Positions 29,589 through 43,890 of a stretch of DNA of 64,000 bases are shown here, in pieces. Position numbers and translations under genes: made by a program. Source of the DNA: Trichopria drosophilae. Lineage: Eukaryota > Arthropoda > Insecta > Hymenoptera > Diapriidae. The stretch's first letter is position 1; each line of letters opens with the position of its first letter. The notes under the pieces are model-generated. The model had not been told where the DNA came from. It saw only the letters and a program-made list of their open reading frames with translations, and ran no database searches. Location of the stretch: assembly GCA_030407085.1 (NCBI GenBank), contig CM059582.1, forward strand, positions 3,100,001 to 3,164,000, read 5' to 3'.

Positions 29589-32500
29589 ACAGATTTAGAT
29601 AGCTCTGTATGAATGATAACACTCATCTACTTGAAATTAATCATAAATAGCACATTCAAAATAAAGAGAACTAGCAAATTTGTACTATGCTAGTTTCAAT
29701 GCTGCTTCTATCAAGTGACCAGCTTCTTGCATATGAATAATAAACTCTTGTGCAATTTGGAGTAAGATACACCAAAGTAAGTTGGTACAACCAGAAATGT
29801 AGTTCATCCAGCTATTATGATAAAACTTACATTACAATATTCAGCTTTATATACATGGACTACAAAAACTCTCTTGTTACATCAATAAAACGTATTACTC
29901 CCAGTTGTAAATGATAATTCAAACAAAATTAGAATTTAATTCATTCTTTTCACTGAAAAGAAGAGCTTGATTGCAGCATCTGCCAGATGAAGTACAGAAT
30001 TATTAATAAATAAATAATTTTCACTTAGTTGTTTATCTGGAAAGGACGGTAACATGAACGGTGTCTCAAAGGACTGGGACCTCGGCTTTATCCTACTTCA
30101 AAGTTCGTTTCCAATGTAACAATGAAAACGAATAATTAATTTCACATGGCAAGTTGATAGCACAAACGGATTGAATGAAATTGGAAATGTGCAGAATTAC
30201 TTGATTAAAGTCGAGAGAATGAGATAGCGAGAGAGAAAGGTTTACTAATTCAATAATTTAGTTCAATGTTAATTTCAACTTAAAACTAAAGTAAGATTAA
30301 TTTTTAAACGTAAAATTTAGAAATTTTGTTGCAATTTATGGGATTAAAAATCTGCTTCTAAAATCCTGCATGTCTAGATAGAAATTCGGAATGGATTACA
30401 TTATTCAATTACACGAATTGCAATATTTTTCGTTCGTGATATAGCATATATAAATATTTCTCTGGATTTTCGTGTATTTTTACAAATTTCGAATTTCTAA
30501 TACAGGCACTGGTATACACCCTTCAAACCCGAGTGCGAGTGATGTTAATATTCGTGTTTGGTATTTGCATCTTTCATAACACCGTGATACATGTTTTATT
30601 TATTTATTCGGTTATTTTTTTGAGCTGTGAAAACTCTCAATATTCATTATCAAGGTATTGCAATAACAAATCTGTGGATTAAAAATATTAAAACAATTCT
30701 TGAATGACCCAATTCAGTCGTACGGCATACCAGCAATAAATTTTGAAAAAAATGTGAAATACTATCTCAAAATAGACGTTATTTCACCCTATCTTGCGAT
30801 ACGTGACTATCAAGGTCTCTAAACGATTTATTTTCAACTCGTCAATACACAACTCGTACAGAGCCGAAAGCCGCGTATATAAATTTTCATTTGCAGCGAA
30901 AGCTACTACTGTCTATGGCGTAATACCTGGCTTATATAGGAACGCAAAAAAATATTTCTAATCCGTAAAGCTCTTTGTAATTTCCGAGTGCGCCACTCCC
31001 CGATGTACACGAAAAGCTTTGCCAGGAAAGAAGGCCAGGGAGGAATTTATAAAGCACACCTAAAATAATTTCTTGTAAGTCCCTTAGTAGTGTACCAACA
31101 ACGAGATTTTATAATCTTCTTGTTGACTTTTCATAACCGTGAAAACTTTCTAATATAACAAGGAAAACGTTTATAGTTTTGAAATAAATATTATTATATA
31201 TGAATAATAACACTATTGCTACCATTTTATATAAATAAATATACCATGCAGTAAATAAAAAATGCAGCGCAATATGATTTTTAATATCAATACTTTTCAC
31301 CCGAACACAAAAGATCTAATGCAAAATTAAATAAATAAAAAAGTCACTCAATTTAAATAACCTCACTTTGCAAATTCTAAATTAAATTTTTATGTTTAAA
31401 TTATATCGTTTAGTGGATATTTCTTCTACGAATATTTACTGTGCACGGATGTATTGTCCGCGGATAAAAAAGGAGAGAATTGAACAACCTGTGTTTGCCA
31501 TGTTTTTTAACAGACCTGTGCTGTTATTCCATTAAAATAATTAACTGCCTTTTAATTAATTAAATTAAGCAACGTGGCTGAAATATATAAACAAATTAGT
31601 TTGGAAGGTTTTCTACAATAAATTTGTTCCCGAGTTTGTGTTTCGAATATGTATAGCATATTGGGACATCTGATATAATTTTGAAAACCTATGCTCAAAT
31701 TCACAATTACGCCTCTAAATTCTCGTTCATATTAAACTCAGTATTTTTTCAATTATGCTACGTATCGTCATCGAATTTCTTCAACATGTAAAAATAATTG
31801 ATTCAAAACTCTTCTAAACTGCAATGTAAAATATGAGAGGCAAGAAAATGTTTTGGTTAGAATGTTTCAGTTTCAAAGTTGATCATGTGCCCCTTTTCAA
31901 ATTTTCAAAATGGCGATTTATAAATGGCACCCAAATAGCTTTTTCATTAACAAAAACCTATCGAAGATTCGAAAATGACACACACACATATTTATATTTT
32001 TAGTGTCGCTGAATTTAATAATGACGTTAGATTTTAAAAATATGGTGGATCCATCATGGCTAATCAAATTTCAAAAATATTATAGGATTTTCTTTAAAAT
32101 GTTCTGCAAAGTATTTTTGAGATCGCTGATTACAAACGATACGTTAGCTTTTCAAAATTTTAAATGGCCCACTATGTTAGATGACATTTCAAAAATATTG
32201 CTTGAAAATACTTAAGCTCACCTTAAAATGTCTAAGAAAAGGTTTTCTGATTGGGTTGATTTTGTGGTGAAAACAAGTGTATCTTTTTCGGAGCGAGTTT
32301 TGGACCAATTCTTTGGGCGTAAGATTATTGAGCATACAGATCATGTAAGAAACATAATAAGTCAATCATTGTTTTCGTGAAGATTATTTATTCTCTAATG
32401 TATAAATGATGACTACTCTGCGATATGAATCAAAATTCACTTTTAGAACATAAAAATATAAAAAATACAGTATTTGTTATTTTTAAAAATTAAAATACCT

Positions 32501-33566
32501 GTTTGGCTTGATGAAATCGTTATAGAATGGATGAGCAAATTGTTTCCTTCTCAAAATTAAAATGATCGAATAATGATAACGAGGTACTAACTGCAATTTG
32601 CGTCCGGTTCCTATGACGCAATCGAATTTCGAAAATACAGTATTTCAGAATTACGCTATAAATGGTTTGCGCTTAATACATGTAGAGTGGAATAATGCTT
32701 TTGTTATTAATTTCATTATAAAATTATAATTTCAACCTAAACCAATTACACACGCAGAGCAAGAATTTTCAGTCCATTAATCAAAGAGTAGCAGTTTTGT
32801 GTACTTCGGTTCAATTAGTAGCTATTACTGCGGTGTGTTTCGCATATTGAGAATCGATGATCGCTTGGTTCAAACAAGTTATCCGCTGTCAGTTGTTTCG
32901 TAAGTGGAATTACAATTGGAGTTAACGATCTTCATTACTGAATGATTAAGTCAATTAGTATAGTGAGAGGATAGAGTTTCCCTATAATTTACTTGGGTTA
33001 CGTTCGTATCTTGTCAACACTAAATGATGGTGTCCCTTGACAAAAGTATTATAAGACGTGTACAGAATTAAATCTTAAAGAAGGAAAGTAGAATAATTCA
33101 ATTTGAATTGGACGAATATTTTAGAATATTACGAGCATGATTTCCGGTTCTTCCTTTCTTTGCTGTATTGGTTGCTTTTGAAATAAAATGAATTAGAAAG
33201 AGTTATTCAAATTATTTAACAAACTGATAATTTGAGATTTCTTTGTTTGTAAGTGCGAAGGTCTAAATCTCTTTGAAATATGTGTTAAACATCGTATATG
33301 GTGCTGAAATAAGAACTATATTGGTTGCGTTTAATCAAGGTTTAGTTCTCTCATGAATACATGTTTGACATTTCCATCTTTTTATTCGTTCATTTATCTT
33401 GTTTATGTTGTTTGGTTTGTTAAAGCAATCTATACAGAGAAGATTAAAGGAACCATCACTTATACAATCTATTGTCGGCGTGGAACATATGTAGGCAATT
33501 AGAAGTTATTGTGTGACAAAGACAAAAGTTTTGATAAACAAGTTAGGTCCTAGAATAAATAATTTT
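29589..33566. other. Intergenic or intronic, nothing recognised
   Basis: AT-rich. Directly upstream of the pseudogene, a 47-codon minus-strand frame (29826-29684) reads SWMNYISGCTNLLWC.. and might be another piece of the same decayed element, but I cannot show it. No other supportable feature. Confidence 0.4.
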
Positions 33567-33673
33567 TTTGGCGCAGTAGTGCAGAAAATGCGATGTTGCG
33601 CCCCGATTTTACCAAATGAATGAATGTTGCGGCTGACGGAGCGCTCATCATACTTTGCACCTGACTGCGCCAA
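33567..33673. mobile_element. Small foldback element with TTGGCGCAGT ends
   Basis: TTGGCGCAGTAGTGCA (33568-33583) is mirrored by TGCACCTGACTGCGCCAA (33656-33673). The 107-bp unit is clearly more GC-rich than its surroundings, with GTTGCGCCCC and GACGGAGCGCTC inside. Confidence 0.6.
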
Positions 33674-36600
33674 TAAATGTTAGCCGTATCTCGGGCGCGA
33701 AACGGCATTTTGGGCCCTAGGGCCAACAAATACTATTTCTGCTGTTTTCGGAGTTTCAGTATTAGAGTTTACACTTCACAAAAATGCAAAAATTTACAGC
33801 AGTCTTTGCTATAACTAAATGTAAATTTTCGCGTAATGAAAAGTTATAGTAAAAATCAAGAAGATTGATTTCCATGAATTGCATTTCATAATATTTTAAC
33901 AGAAGTAATGGGCATCTCAAATTGTAAGAACCCGTCAGTTTTATCTTATATTTTTGCGTATAAATTACTACCTTAGCAACGGAGAACTTTAGAACCCCTG
34001 AAGGAACAAATTCATATAGTATTATTAATTTAGTTGAGAATAAAGTTGCTTATTAGTATAACTTTATTTTATACTTAATACTAAATAAAAAACCTAACGC
34101 GTACAAAAGTATTACTTTCATGTTTTTTATGCGTTCGAATCTTCACTCTAAATATTTTTAATGAAGAACAGTAATCAAATTAAAAGTGCACTACCAGTAT
34201 AATTGCAATATATACATTTTCATAGAATATAAATTACAAAACCTTTGTACAGTTATTGCATTCCACCAGAAATAAAATATGTTGAGTAAAAATGAATTTC
34301 AACAATGTGTATTTAAAACTGAAAATCGTGGACAAAATTATCTCTGATATTAGTAGGATCTTTTTGGTTATACCAGCAGCCGCACCCCAAAATTAGAATT
34401 TTAAATATTCTTTTTACGAATGCAGGAATTAACATAATGTAATTAACAATGTTATTGATGACAGGAATGCATTTAAAAATCTGGAACCGAAACAGGGTTG
34501 ATAAAAAATAGTGTTATTTGATTTGTTATAATAAATCAATTCTAATTATTAAAAAGTAATACAAAAATAATATTTCCACAACTAGTGTCACTGAATTGCA
34601 TGTTACACATTGACATTTAAAGATTACTTTGGAAAAAGAATAGAAAGAAACATTTTATTTTTGAGAAATTAACCTCTTACTAATTAGAATGTCTGAATTA
34701 TTTTACTCATAAATAAATGATATTAATTAATTAATTTCTTTCATAAAATCTTTTTCAATCTTCAGAATTGAATAATTAAAATTTAAATCTTAAATACTAT
34801 CTATAACAATTTTTCAAAATCTGATATTGGCGTATCGACCAAACTTAAATAAAACTTTCGAAGTAGCTGAAAATTCCCGATAAAGAAAAATAGAACGTAC
34901 TGAATCAAAGAAATTAAATTACAATAATTTATTTTTAACGTCCCTCGTTAAAAATCTTATTTAATATGTATTCTATATTTAAATCTGGATACAACTTATT
35001 TCCAGATGAGATTCTGCACGTCCAAATGGTAACACACGTCGAGGATTTTGCAAAAACGAGATTAGGTTGAATCACAATAATATTGTGGATGAGAAAGCTG
35101 TACATGAGGAAATGCAAGATAATCTTGAGAGATGTTTTCTAATCTTGTTGCGTTTAATATTTGACTTCAAGCATAAAGCTCCGTAAGTATCGTTTTAACG
35201 TAACATTTCAAACAAATTTCAATTTTAAATGTCAGACAAACCTATTTAAAAATGCCCGTTGACTTTTTATTGTGGATATTTAAGTTAATATAAGGTCAAG
35301 AAAACTTAAAAATAAGTGTTGTTACTATGTCGTGTAAGATTGCATTTGATCTGAATGTTGCTAATCTAGAACTTGTAATATATTTTAATAAATTGTCAGG
35401 ATATGTTGTTTTGAATGCTGCTTAAAAATAACTAAATATTTAATTCCCACTGGGCAACTACCCGTTTACTTATCTGGACAAAATTTGTTTTGTTCTGTGT
35501 GAGTTAGTATTTGATTATCATAATATTACTGGCAGTAAAGTTTGCGCACTTCGTCAAAAACTATAAATTGACTTGTGAACATCGATTATAGCTACTAGTA
35601 CCAAACTAATAATATACACAAATTGCAAATAATTCACAATACTAATAAATTAACAGTTTAATAAATTAATATTAGCAACCATACGCCACTACATTCATAT
35701 TGTGTAAATATTAATTGTGGATTATTCATACTTTTTCACAATACGTAAGATCTTTAGAAACGTACTAAAAATTGGTTCCATTTCTATGGATGTTGAGTCT
35801 ATGAATTACCCTATGCAATTTGTTAATACACGAACTTATTGTAAAAAATGATTAAATGTGTATTCATTTAAACTATTTACGTTACTTTTAAATTTTAACA
35901 ATGAAAGAATACCTTAATTGTGAATATGGTATTTTAGTCTTAGAATTAAAAATATTTCTAAACTGAATTTCCTTCAGTGACAACACACGTAAAAAGTATT
36001 TTCGTTCATTGTGCAATGAATTCAAATTTAGAATGTCCCTATAACGAAATTAAAACATGTAATATTTCGTAAAATACAAAATATTTGTAATATGCTGAAA
36101 GCATTTTATTATTGATCTTTTTTATACGTACTTTTTCAGCAGTTGTTTTAAATATTTTTCCAGGAATGAACAACGGATATGAGTAAAATATTTTTTTTTA
36201 TTATTAGTTTTCAAGGTTTTTTTTTTACTATTAACAAAATAATAAATCATTTCTATAAATAGCTTTCCATAAAATCGATATTTTCGTGTTGCAATGTTAT
36301 TCATAGTAGTATTTATAGTTAATATGGAATTGTTAGAGAGTTTGTCTATTGATTTATGAAAAAGCAACTAGTGACTATCGATTGGTTGAAATCAGTTGTT
36401 AACGTCACTACTGTTTACGTTTCAATAACATAAATAGTGAAAAGCTCTTTTATCGTTACTATAGAAACGATATAGTAACTATGAAAAGAAACATAGACAA
36501 CTTTGTTTGTGCAGAATTAAATATAATTTAACGTTATTTATATAGAAAACTTCGTTCAAGAACTGAGCTTTTCTTATTTTGTATTGCGAAATTTACTTTT

Positions 36601-37103
36601 AAACTGATCATATTTGGATTCTATTCAAGAAATCAGAAATATTCTAGTCGAATATTATTACAGGAAATGCCGGAGAGCTTTTTGGCATTATCTGCTCGAA
36701 TCGAAAAATTGATTTATAGCGAGGTGAAAGCATTTCAACATCAGCAAAACTATGCAGTCACTATTTTCAAACCTTCGGATATTTGTAATATTACTTTCAA
36801 AGGTTCCCAATTTACGTATGTGTAAACACGCACCGGCAACAAGTGGGATCATTCGGAAAAATGTCTCCTGGTTTCTTTTCACTTGAAATTGAATACATGA
36901 AAAAATGGCAAAAACACATATTCGAAAAATCATGTGAATTAAAAGTAAATGTAGAAATACGCGGTTTACTAAAAATTCTAATGATTATTTTCTCACAGTT
37001 TTACTTACAATATTTAAAAAAATTTAAATATATTACCTCAGATAAACGAGTATGTGGTTATCATTTAAGATTATTGAATTTTTATAGGTATGGAACAACG
37101 ATG
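33674..37103. other. AT-rich, no gene supported
   Basis: From 36531 to about 37010 the plus strand has two adjacent open stretches in different frames (one about 97 codons without an early ATG, then one from 36825). After a CAG at 36663 the peptide reads EMPESFLALSARIEKLIY, which looks protein-like. No domain was recognised and a chance frame or decayed exon is equally likely. Confidence 0.35.
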
Positions 37104-38700
37104 CGCTCATAGAGCTTTCACCAGCCGTGATCGATGGCAAAGGGGTCAATTAATTGTCAGTGGCTTAAACGTTAAATTTACCATGTGAAAAGATATTATG
37201 CCAATAAATCTTCTTTGTTACAAAAAATAAACATTCGTGGATAAAGCTGTTTTGAAAACATTAAAAGTAAACATACAGCTTTCTGTAAGCTTATCGAAAG
37301 CTTTAAATTCCAAGACTTTGCAACCTGTTCAATAACTTAATTAATGTCATTCAAAAAAGCTCAGAGAAGCTTTCGCGATACTTTTCGGAAACTTTAATTA
37401 TTTCGTGCCTCCCAGTTAGCAGCTTTCACGTAAGCTCTCAGTTGACGTTTGCGAAAGAAAGCGTCGTCACTTTGACGTTTAGATAAAAAGCTGTGTAGTC
37501 AAAAACAACAGTGAAAATCTGAAACAGGATGCTATCTGATGGGATGACGTCAGAAAGCTCGAGGATGATTGTGAAAACTCGGGAAAATGAAAAAAATATC
37601 TGAAAGCTCACCTTTCGTCATCTTGGGAGTGGAATGGACCGTCGCCAAGCACGACCGTGACCCTCGACTTCGTAATCGAGTGCCGGATAGCGAAAGTTCG
37701 GCACTCTAGCCGGGACGCCGCCTGGAAAGCCAGTCTTGCACTCGCGATCGGACTACACACACTATGGACTTCCCGTCGCGAACTCGCCCCGTGCGAATGC
37801 ACCCGCGAGCTTTCCACCCGAAAGCTCCAACCCCCATGAAAACACACCCTCCCTTCCTGAAACTCCTCATCCATCTCCCTCTGACTCTCACCATTTCGAA
37901 CTCACTCTCTCCCTCTGTGACTCTCCCCATTTATCGACATGCGCAAAACGTCACAGCGGCCGGCTTTTGTACATTTCGCTCCAGCCCGGAGAAAATGCAA
38001 TTTTCCGAAGGAAACGAATATTATGGCAAAGCACGATTCTTACTTAACCTAGCCAATTTCTTTTACTTTTTTCCGAAGAGTTCGTTTGCGGCTTGAGAAG
38101 GCTCCGGTGATGAACTTACGGGTCCGCCGCAGAGCTTTTCCTTAGGACGCAAAAACACTCTTTGTGTTTGTTTTTCAATTTATGCTTCATTTACGGCTAA
38201 TAATACACTTTTACGTAATATATGTCGTAATTCATGTTTACAAAGAATATTTTAGCAAATTGAATTCTCTGGAGGAAACCTTGCAGGAGGAACTGAAAGC
38301 TCCCCTAGAGAGACGGAGATAATCCGAGATGATGTGACGTTCTGAACGAACGTTCCAACTCGGACGAACCTAAGGATAACTTGAAGGATTATCATTAAGT
38401 TAAAATGAAAGGTAAGAAAAGACTTTTTTAAAAGGCACTGCACGATATTTTCGCAATCTTAAATGTTCCGGATGTCGAGCGAATCATTATTGGCTATCAA
38501 GAGCTTATTCGCTTTCTAACGTCATAATAGGTAAGTAACATTATACGGAGACAATCGATTGACAGATTGTCAATACTATCGTAAAAGTTTGCGAGGTCAC
38601 AGGCAACCATCTTTTTATCAGATCCCTACTGAAAGCTACCACATGAGAGAGAAGGCAATTTCCAACATTTGATTAGGTTGAGCTTTCCGTTCAAGATCTT
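37104..38700. repeat. Cluster of GAAAGCT / AGCTTTC motifs
   Basis: Over a dozen AAAGCT or AGCTTT words occur in both orientations across 1.6 kb (for example near 37108, 37277, 37300, 37370, 37435, 37552, 37605, 37811, 37824, 38137, 38294, 38632, 38683), many as GAAAGCTC or GAGCTTTC. Elsewhere in the window the word is sparse. It may be a dispersed repeat with internal units or a regulatory cluster around the GC-rich patch. Confidence 0.5.
37608..38110. promoter_or_regulatory. GC-rich, CpG-containing island
   Basis: About 500 bp of near-balanced base composition in an otherwise very AT-rich region, with many CpG (GTCGCCAAGCACGACCGTG, CGGGACGCCGCC, CGCGATCGGAC). It also has CATGCGCAAA (NRF-1 half site) and stretches of CTCTC that read GAGAG on the minus strand (GAGA-factor-like). 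Open frames run in several phases on both strands (37608-38096), as expected from composition; none has a recognisable domain. It could be the promoter and first exon of a gene whose coding part is elsewhere, or a transposon body. Confidence 0.4.
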
Positions 38701-41700
38701 GGTCAGTTGAGAACAAGGTCATTACCCTTCTGACATGTAGAGTAAAACTTAAGTAATGAATGGTGAACATAAGTGGTACAAATTACATCGATTGTGTGAC
38801 GGTTTGTACAGTCTCTTATTCTGTAAAATCAAGAAAAAATGCGAATGGGTGTGAAATCAAATTTTTTATTACTGTTTTAATTTTAATGTAAATAATTCCC
38901 AGTTTAAACTGAAAAAATTCATTAAATTGTGAAATATTATTAAGAGATTTCTTAGTTCTCGTATAAAATAACGATAATATACTTTAGTAATTTGAATATT
39001 ACGTCAGATTTTTCAGATATCCTAACCACAAATTGCCAAAAACTTTTTAATGTTTAGGGTCAGGTATCTTTAAAACCTGACGCGATGGGCCAAATTGGAC
39101 AACGAATTCGTTTTCAACGACCAAAAATCTATAAGATCCCCTACCTCTGATTCGAGTTTTCTTGTTTTCCGGCGTAATCATCTCCCGTTATGTAAAAAAA
39201 AAACGGAATGACTTCAATAATCGTTTTTTTACTCTTAACAACATTTCACAAATCTGTACTTATTATGTCTACCTGCGATCGGATTTTTCCATTTAACAGT
39301 CAACATTGGAGATGAAAATTCCTCCCACTTTAGGAAAATTTCCGTTCACGTACGGTGAGTTTTCGAATCTAAACAGCAATCGTATTGGAATTTTCCAATT
39401 ATTTTTCGCAATATACCAAACAGAATTGTTGGCTGTCCACTTTTTCAAAATTGTCATCAGATAATAAAAATTATGGATTTATTGAGTGAATGTTATTATT
39501 GTATAGATTTTTTAACTTCATAATTGTGTTCAAATTGAATAACCTCTGCATCAAACTAATTGAAAGCAGAAAACTCCTCGATGTTAAAAGCTAATAAAAA
39601 AAATTTCTAGGTGACTGAAGGTAAGGTTTGTTTTGAATTCTTTCTAAGCATATGGTATTTATTCGTCAAATTTGATCAACTGTACATGGCCTTGTTTTAA
39701 AGCTGGTCAGTTATATATTTGTTCAACGGGTTCGCAATAATGCCGTAAATTATAGATATTTCACATAAAAATACAACAATACAAAGATAATAAAAATATC
39801 AAATTGCAAAATAATAAAAAATGATTCTCAGCTGTTATTCTTCACTGCAACTTTACTTTCAATACTCGTATTAACAATGACAAAACACTTTTCCAACCCT
39901 GACAGTTAGTGCGTAATCGGAGATCCTATAAATAACTGTTGTGCAATTTTTTTCTTAAAAAATAGGAGTTTTTTGACGCTGATAGCTAATTGGTAGTCAG
40001 AGGCAGCAACTTTTTGCGAAAAAATAAGATTTCTCAAAATTCTATTCTATCGCCCAGGTGAATCCGAGTTTTTCAATTCTGACTTGAGATTTTTAACGGA
40101 AAATTATAATGTTAAATAAAATGAAAAATTTTGATAATGACTGAGCGAGTTTTGAAACTTATTTCCACCTTTTTTTACATTTGTTCGGTCTATATCTGGA
40201 CCCAAATGAATACGTAGACAAAATTGTAATTGCAAATAAATATCTACTTAGGTAGATATAAGGGTACTTAAGGTAAGTAAATCTGGTTCAAATAAATATT
40301 TATTATACGGAACATTTTTCTTCAGTTTATCTATTTATCTTTCGTTTCAAGCGACAAGCATTGCCAAAATTAGAAAATATATTATTAATGTCGCGGTCAA
40401 GAAGATTGGATTTTCTTTAAATATGATTTATTTACAATGACGTAAATGTTTTAATTCCCTTTAGACTTTTAAGTTTGTGTGTTTTGTATACTTCCCTACA
40501 GGAAAAGTCACAATAATTCTCTGGCTCAAGTGGTAAATTTATTGGTATTTGCATGTTCTCATTTTTCAGTCACAAACAAAGATTGGGAGTTATATCCGAT
40601 TGATTATAATCTACATGACTTCATTGAATATATAATCGAAAAGCCATCGATTGGAGGAAGACAACTTGGTTTTATGTACATGTTGGATAGGAAATATTTA
40701 TCCATTAATTTATTTTTAAACATTTTTTAAATAGGTTATTTATTTTGGAAATCGTAAAGTAAACTTCGTTATCAACGCGATACTTGCATGGGTGTTACAG
40801 TCGTAAACCCGTTTTCATGGCTGATTTAAGTTATGACTATTTTATGTCGTGGCGTCATACAACAGAATGGTTGCGTTCTTCAAAACAAACCGATGCAATC
40901 GAATTGACATGTTTTTTTCCGCAATCTTATTATGATTTCAAATCAGTTAAAAAGTTAAAGGGTTATATTATCGCAACATGATTAAAAATTAAATTCAAAA
41001 TTAAGCATTATTGCATCCTATTTGCAAAATTGTGCTATTTTTGACAAAAATTCACTTTATAAATGCACAAAAGCGAGGGAAAACGGTTCTTTTAATACTG
41101 CAAACACCGGCATTAAGACAATATTGCAATGTCCATCTAGTAATTGAAAAATTTTGCTAATTTTGAGTCGAATTGGAAACAAGAGGTCATCGCGATAAAT
41201 CAGCAGATAATCCCAAGAAAAATAATTCTTAATAGTTTACATGTAATTGGCTTTTATACCTTTAAAGTAAAAGATAACACCGAACAATGACATGGAAACA
41301 TTAGCTAGTATTTGACTAGTTATGGCACATAGTATATTTATTTCATACATTTGGAACATAAGTAATTTTTCGTTTGCTATATATATAACTAAATACTTTG
41401 AAAGTTTTGGTTTGTATAGGTTATTACGTTGAGAGAGAAAAAAATTTGTTTAAAATGGAAAAATGTGTATTGAAGGTAAAATAAAAATATACGATATTTA
41501 TATATTGTGGACAAAATGAGATATAATATGTGGATGATTGTATGTTTTTAACGTTTAGACTTTAATTTGAGTCGTCTTCAGAAAGTTGTGGAAGTGCAAA
41601 TTGTGTCAATTTCAAATTTTTGTAGGTGTTGGTGATTTAAGGCTGAAAACAAGAACTGTTAATAAGGATGAAGAAATTATGAAAATTACTCTAAAACGCT

Positions 41701-42296
41701 TACAGAAACGGATGGTAAACTTCCGGTAGTTACGAAGCTTCAAATCTGATGTTAACGGTACTTTATTTCATGAAATAATTTGAAAGATGACCCGGTTTTC
41801 TCTATTTTTCTTATTTGCATGGATTTTAATGTTTTTTTAATACTAAATCTTGTTTCTAGCGGACCCGTAAACGGATCAAAAGAGGTTTCTCTTTTGTTCA
41901 TTTAGTCTTATTTTATGAGGTGTACAAGTCTATCCAATATGTGATTTGTTGCACTGAAGACAAGGAATTTTGTATGAAATTCATTTTAGTGTCCATATTG
42001 TGCATATAATTATGCCAAGCTCTCAAATTTTTAAGTCTTACAAAAGTGAAAATTTTTCAATTAATTTAACAATTTGTCATCGTCAATAATAATCTCTTTC
42101 AAAATGAAAAATCAGTATGAGAAACATCCCTTTTAAGAGACATATCCCAATATTACCTTAGTATTATCCAAGTTCTACCATTATTTCTCGATATCTCCAA
42201 TATTACCTGACATTTCTTAACAAAATCAGAGATCTACCAATAATTTCAATAATATTTTTTATAAACCTCTACAATCTTCAAATTGAAATCTTGATT
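38701..42296. other. AT-rich, no gene supported
   Basis: Plus-strand frames at 40479-40730 (after a TTTTTCAG acceptor-like site at 40570, reading TNKDWELYPIDYNLHDFIEY) and 40763-40978 look mildly protein-like but end without donors I can defend and match no family I know. A hammerhead-like relic lies at 41547. Confidence 0.35.
41547..41581 (-). ncRNA. Third hammerhead-like relic, minus strand
   Basis: On the minus strand: CTGAAGACGACTC, an AT-rich loop, AGTC, then TAAACGTT in place of GAAACGTT. It has the same order as the motifs at 6334 and 8987, with the catalytic G of GAAA changed, so it would be inactive. Confidence 0.25.
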
Positions 42297-42426
42297 TCTC
42301 TTGTCTCAAGCGGAATCCACTTGCGGAAAGTAGAAATCCACTTGCTGCAAGTAAAATAATCCTATTGACCATATAACAAGAGGATTTCCAGTTAAGGCAA
42401 GAGGATTCTGCTTACGACAAGAGGAG
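42297..42426. mobile_element. Hairpin of CAAGAGGATT / AATCCACTTG units
   Basis: CTCTTGTCTCAAGCGGAATC near 42299 is mirrored by GATTCTGCTTACGACAAGAG ending near 42423. An inner pair (GAAATCCACTTGCTGC near 42331 and ACAAGAGGATTTCC near 42378) is also inverted. A tiny foldback repeat without coding capacity. Confidence 0.6.
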
Positions 42427-43680
42427 GAGGTTTTATGAGTATAATTAATATACACCAATACGATGTTCGAAAATCAATTATACTTTTTATCCGATGCATG
42501 TATAATAAAAATCATTTGTGACACATATTTCAAAGTATTTTGGCAATCTTTTATTGCTCATCTGTCTTTCTTTCGGCAAGAAATAAAAAAAGAAGTTGGT
42601 TGTAAGTTATTGAAGTATCCCAGAATTTTACTATGTAATTGTAAATTTTTCAATAACATACTACTTCTGAAATCAAAAGCCGTGAGATTCCACTAGTGAT
42701 TTTTTCCCTTGGGATGAAATACGTGATTTACTTGAAATTCCACAAAGAAACGTTGACTTTGAAAAGAAAGATTATGAAGAACAAATGGACATATAAATGT
42801 CGGATACTTCAGAAACTTTCGAATATTTACAGGATGTAGAACGTAAATAGTAAGTAGGTAGCAAGGATTCCACTTAGAAAGAACTCCAAATTTTGTCTTG
42901 AAACAAAAAATTAAAAAATAGTAATTCAACCTTCGTTCATCAAAGGTATTAAATTTTAAGTAATATTACTTGTACTGTATACTGAACTTTAAACTACAAT
43001 ATTTAGATTCATTCTAACTGATTTCTCGTCCCCCCGTTATAAATAAAGATTAATTTTTAAACGGGAATGTTAATAATAATTACACAAAAAATATCACAAT
43101 AAAGTATAAAACCATTTTGAAGGACTTGGCAATTGACCACCTAATTTTCATAATTAAAAATTAAGACTATCAAATTTTTTCCCTACCAGGTTTTTTTAAC
43201 ATTAATTAATATCGAAATGTGCATTTATAAAAATGCGAATGTTTTTTTTTAATTCCTTAACGTTAACTATAAAACAGAAGTCTATAATAGTTTCGACTGC
43301 CACATCAACAAATCGTAATATTCTTTTTTTTCCAGAATTAATCGTTACTGCCGATAGTACTAAAAAGTAGATTGTACACAAAAGTTCTCAAACATGGTCA
43401 TAGGAAATTGAAATTGGGTCCAAACCATATTAATATTTTTTTTATTTGGATAGGTTAGAATTTGAGTCAGACTTTATAATTTTCTGGTACTTTTTTAATT
43501 ATGAAGATAGATTATAAAATGGAGTTTTCTAAGTTTCGTGATAACCAAAATTTTAAAAATTAACCATTTTATCGAATGAAAACATGTCTATGATTGATCA
43601 TGCTTTATATTTATTAAGGAATAATATCATTTTATGCTTATTCTACATTCCCAGCATTGATTGATAAATGGTTTCACGGA
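42427..43680. other. AT-rich, no gene supported
   Basis: The frames at 42463-42696 (plus) and 42693-42929 (minus) are of chance length and show no motif. Confidence 0.45.
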
Positions 43681-43682
43681 TG

Positions 43683-43890
43683 CAGGTCAAAAAACCGACA
43701 AATCAAAAAGACGGCAGTTCAAAAAACCGACAAATCAAAAAGTCAACAGTTTAAAAAATCGACTGTCATAAAGCCGAATAAAAAATAGACACATTGACAA
43801 GCGGACGGTAATTTTTTGAGGTATCGGTTTTGTACTGTCGACTTTTCGATTGTCGGCTTTTTAATTTCTTGGTTTTTCAACCCGCACCCG
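43683..43890. repeat. GTCGG-family hairpin repeat, copy D
   Basis: Starts TGCAGGTCAAAAAACCGAC and ends TTTTTCAACCCGCACCC. The core ACACATTGACAAGCGGACGG is followed by TAATTTTTTGAGGTATCGG. It is the cleanest copy for defining the family. Confidence 0.75.

Noticed and set aside
37608..38096. Several open frames of 60-110 codons on both strands
   Set aside because: They arise from the GC-rich composition (few stop codons), overlap in five frames, and show no family features.
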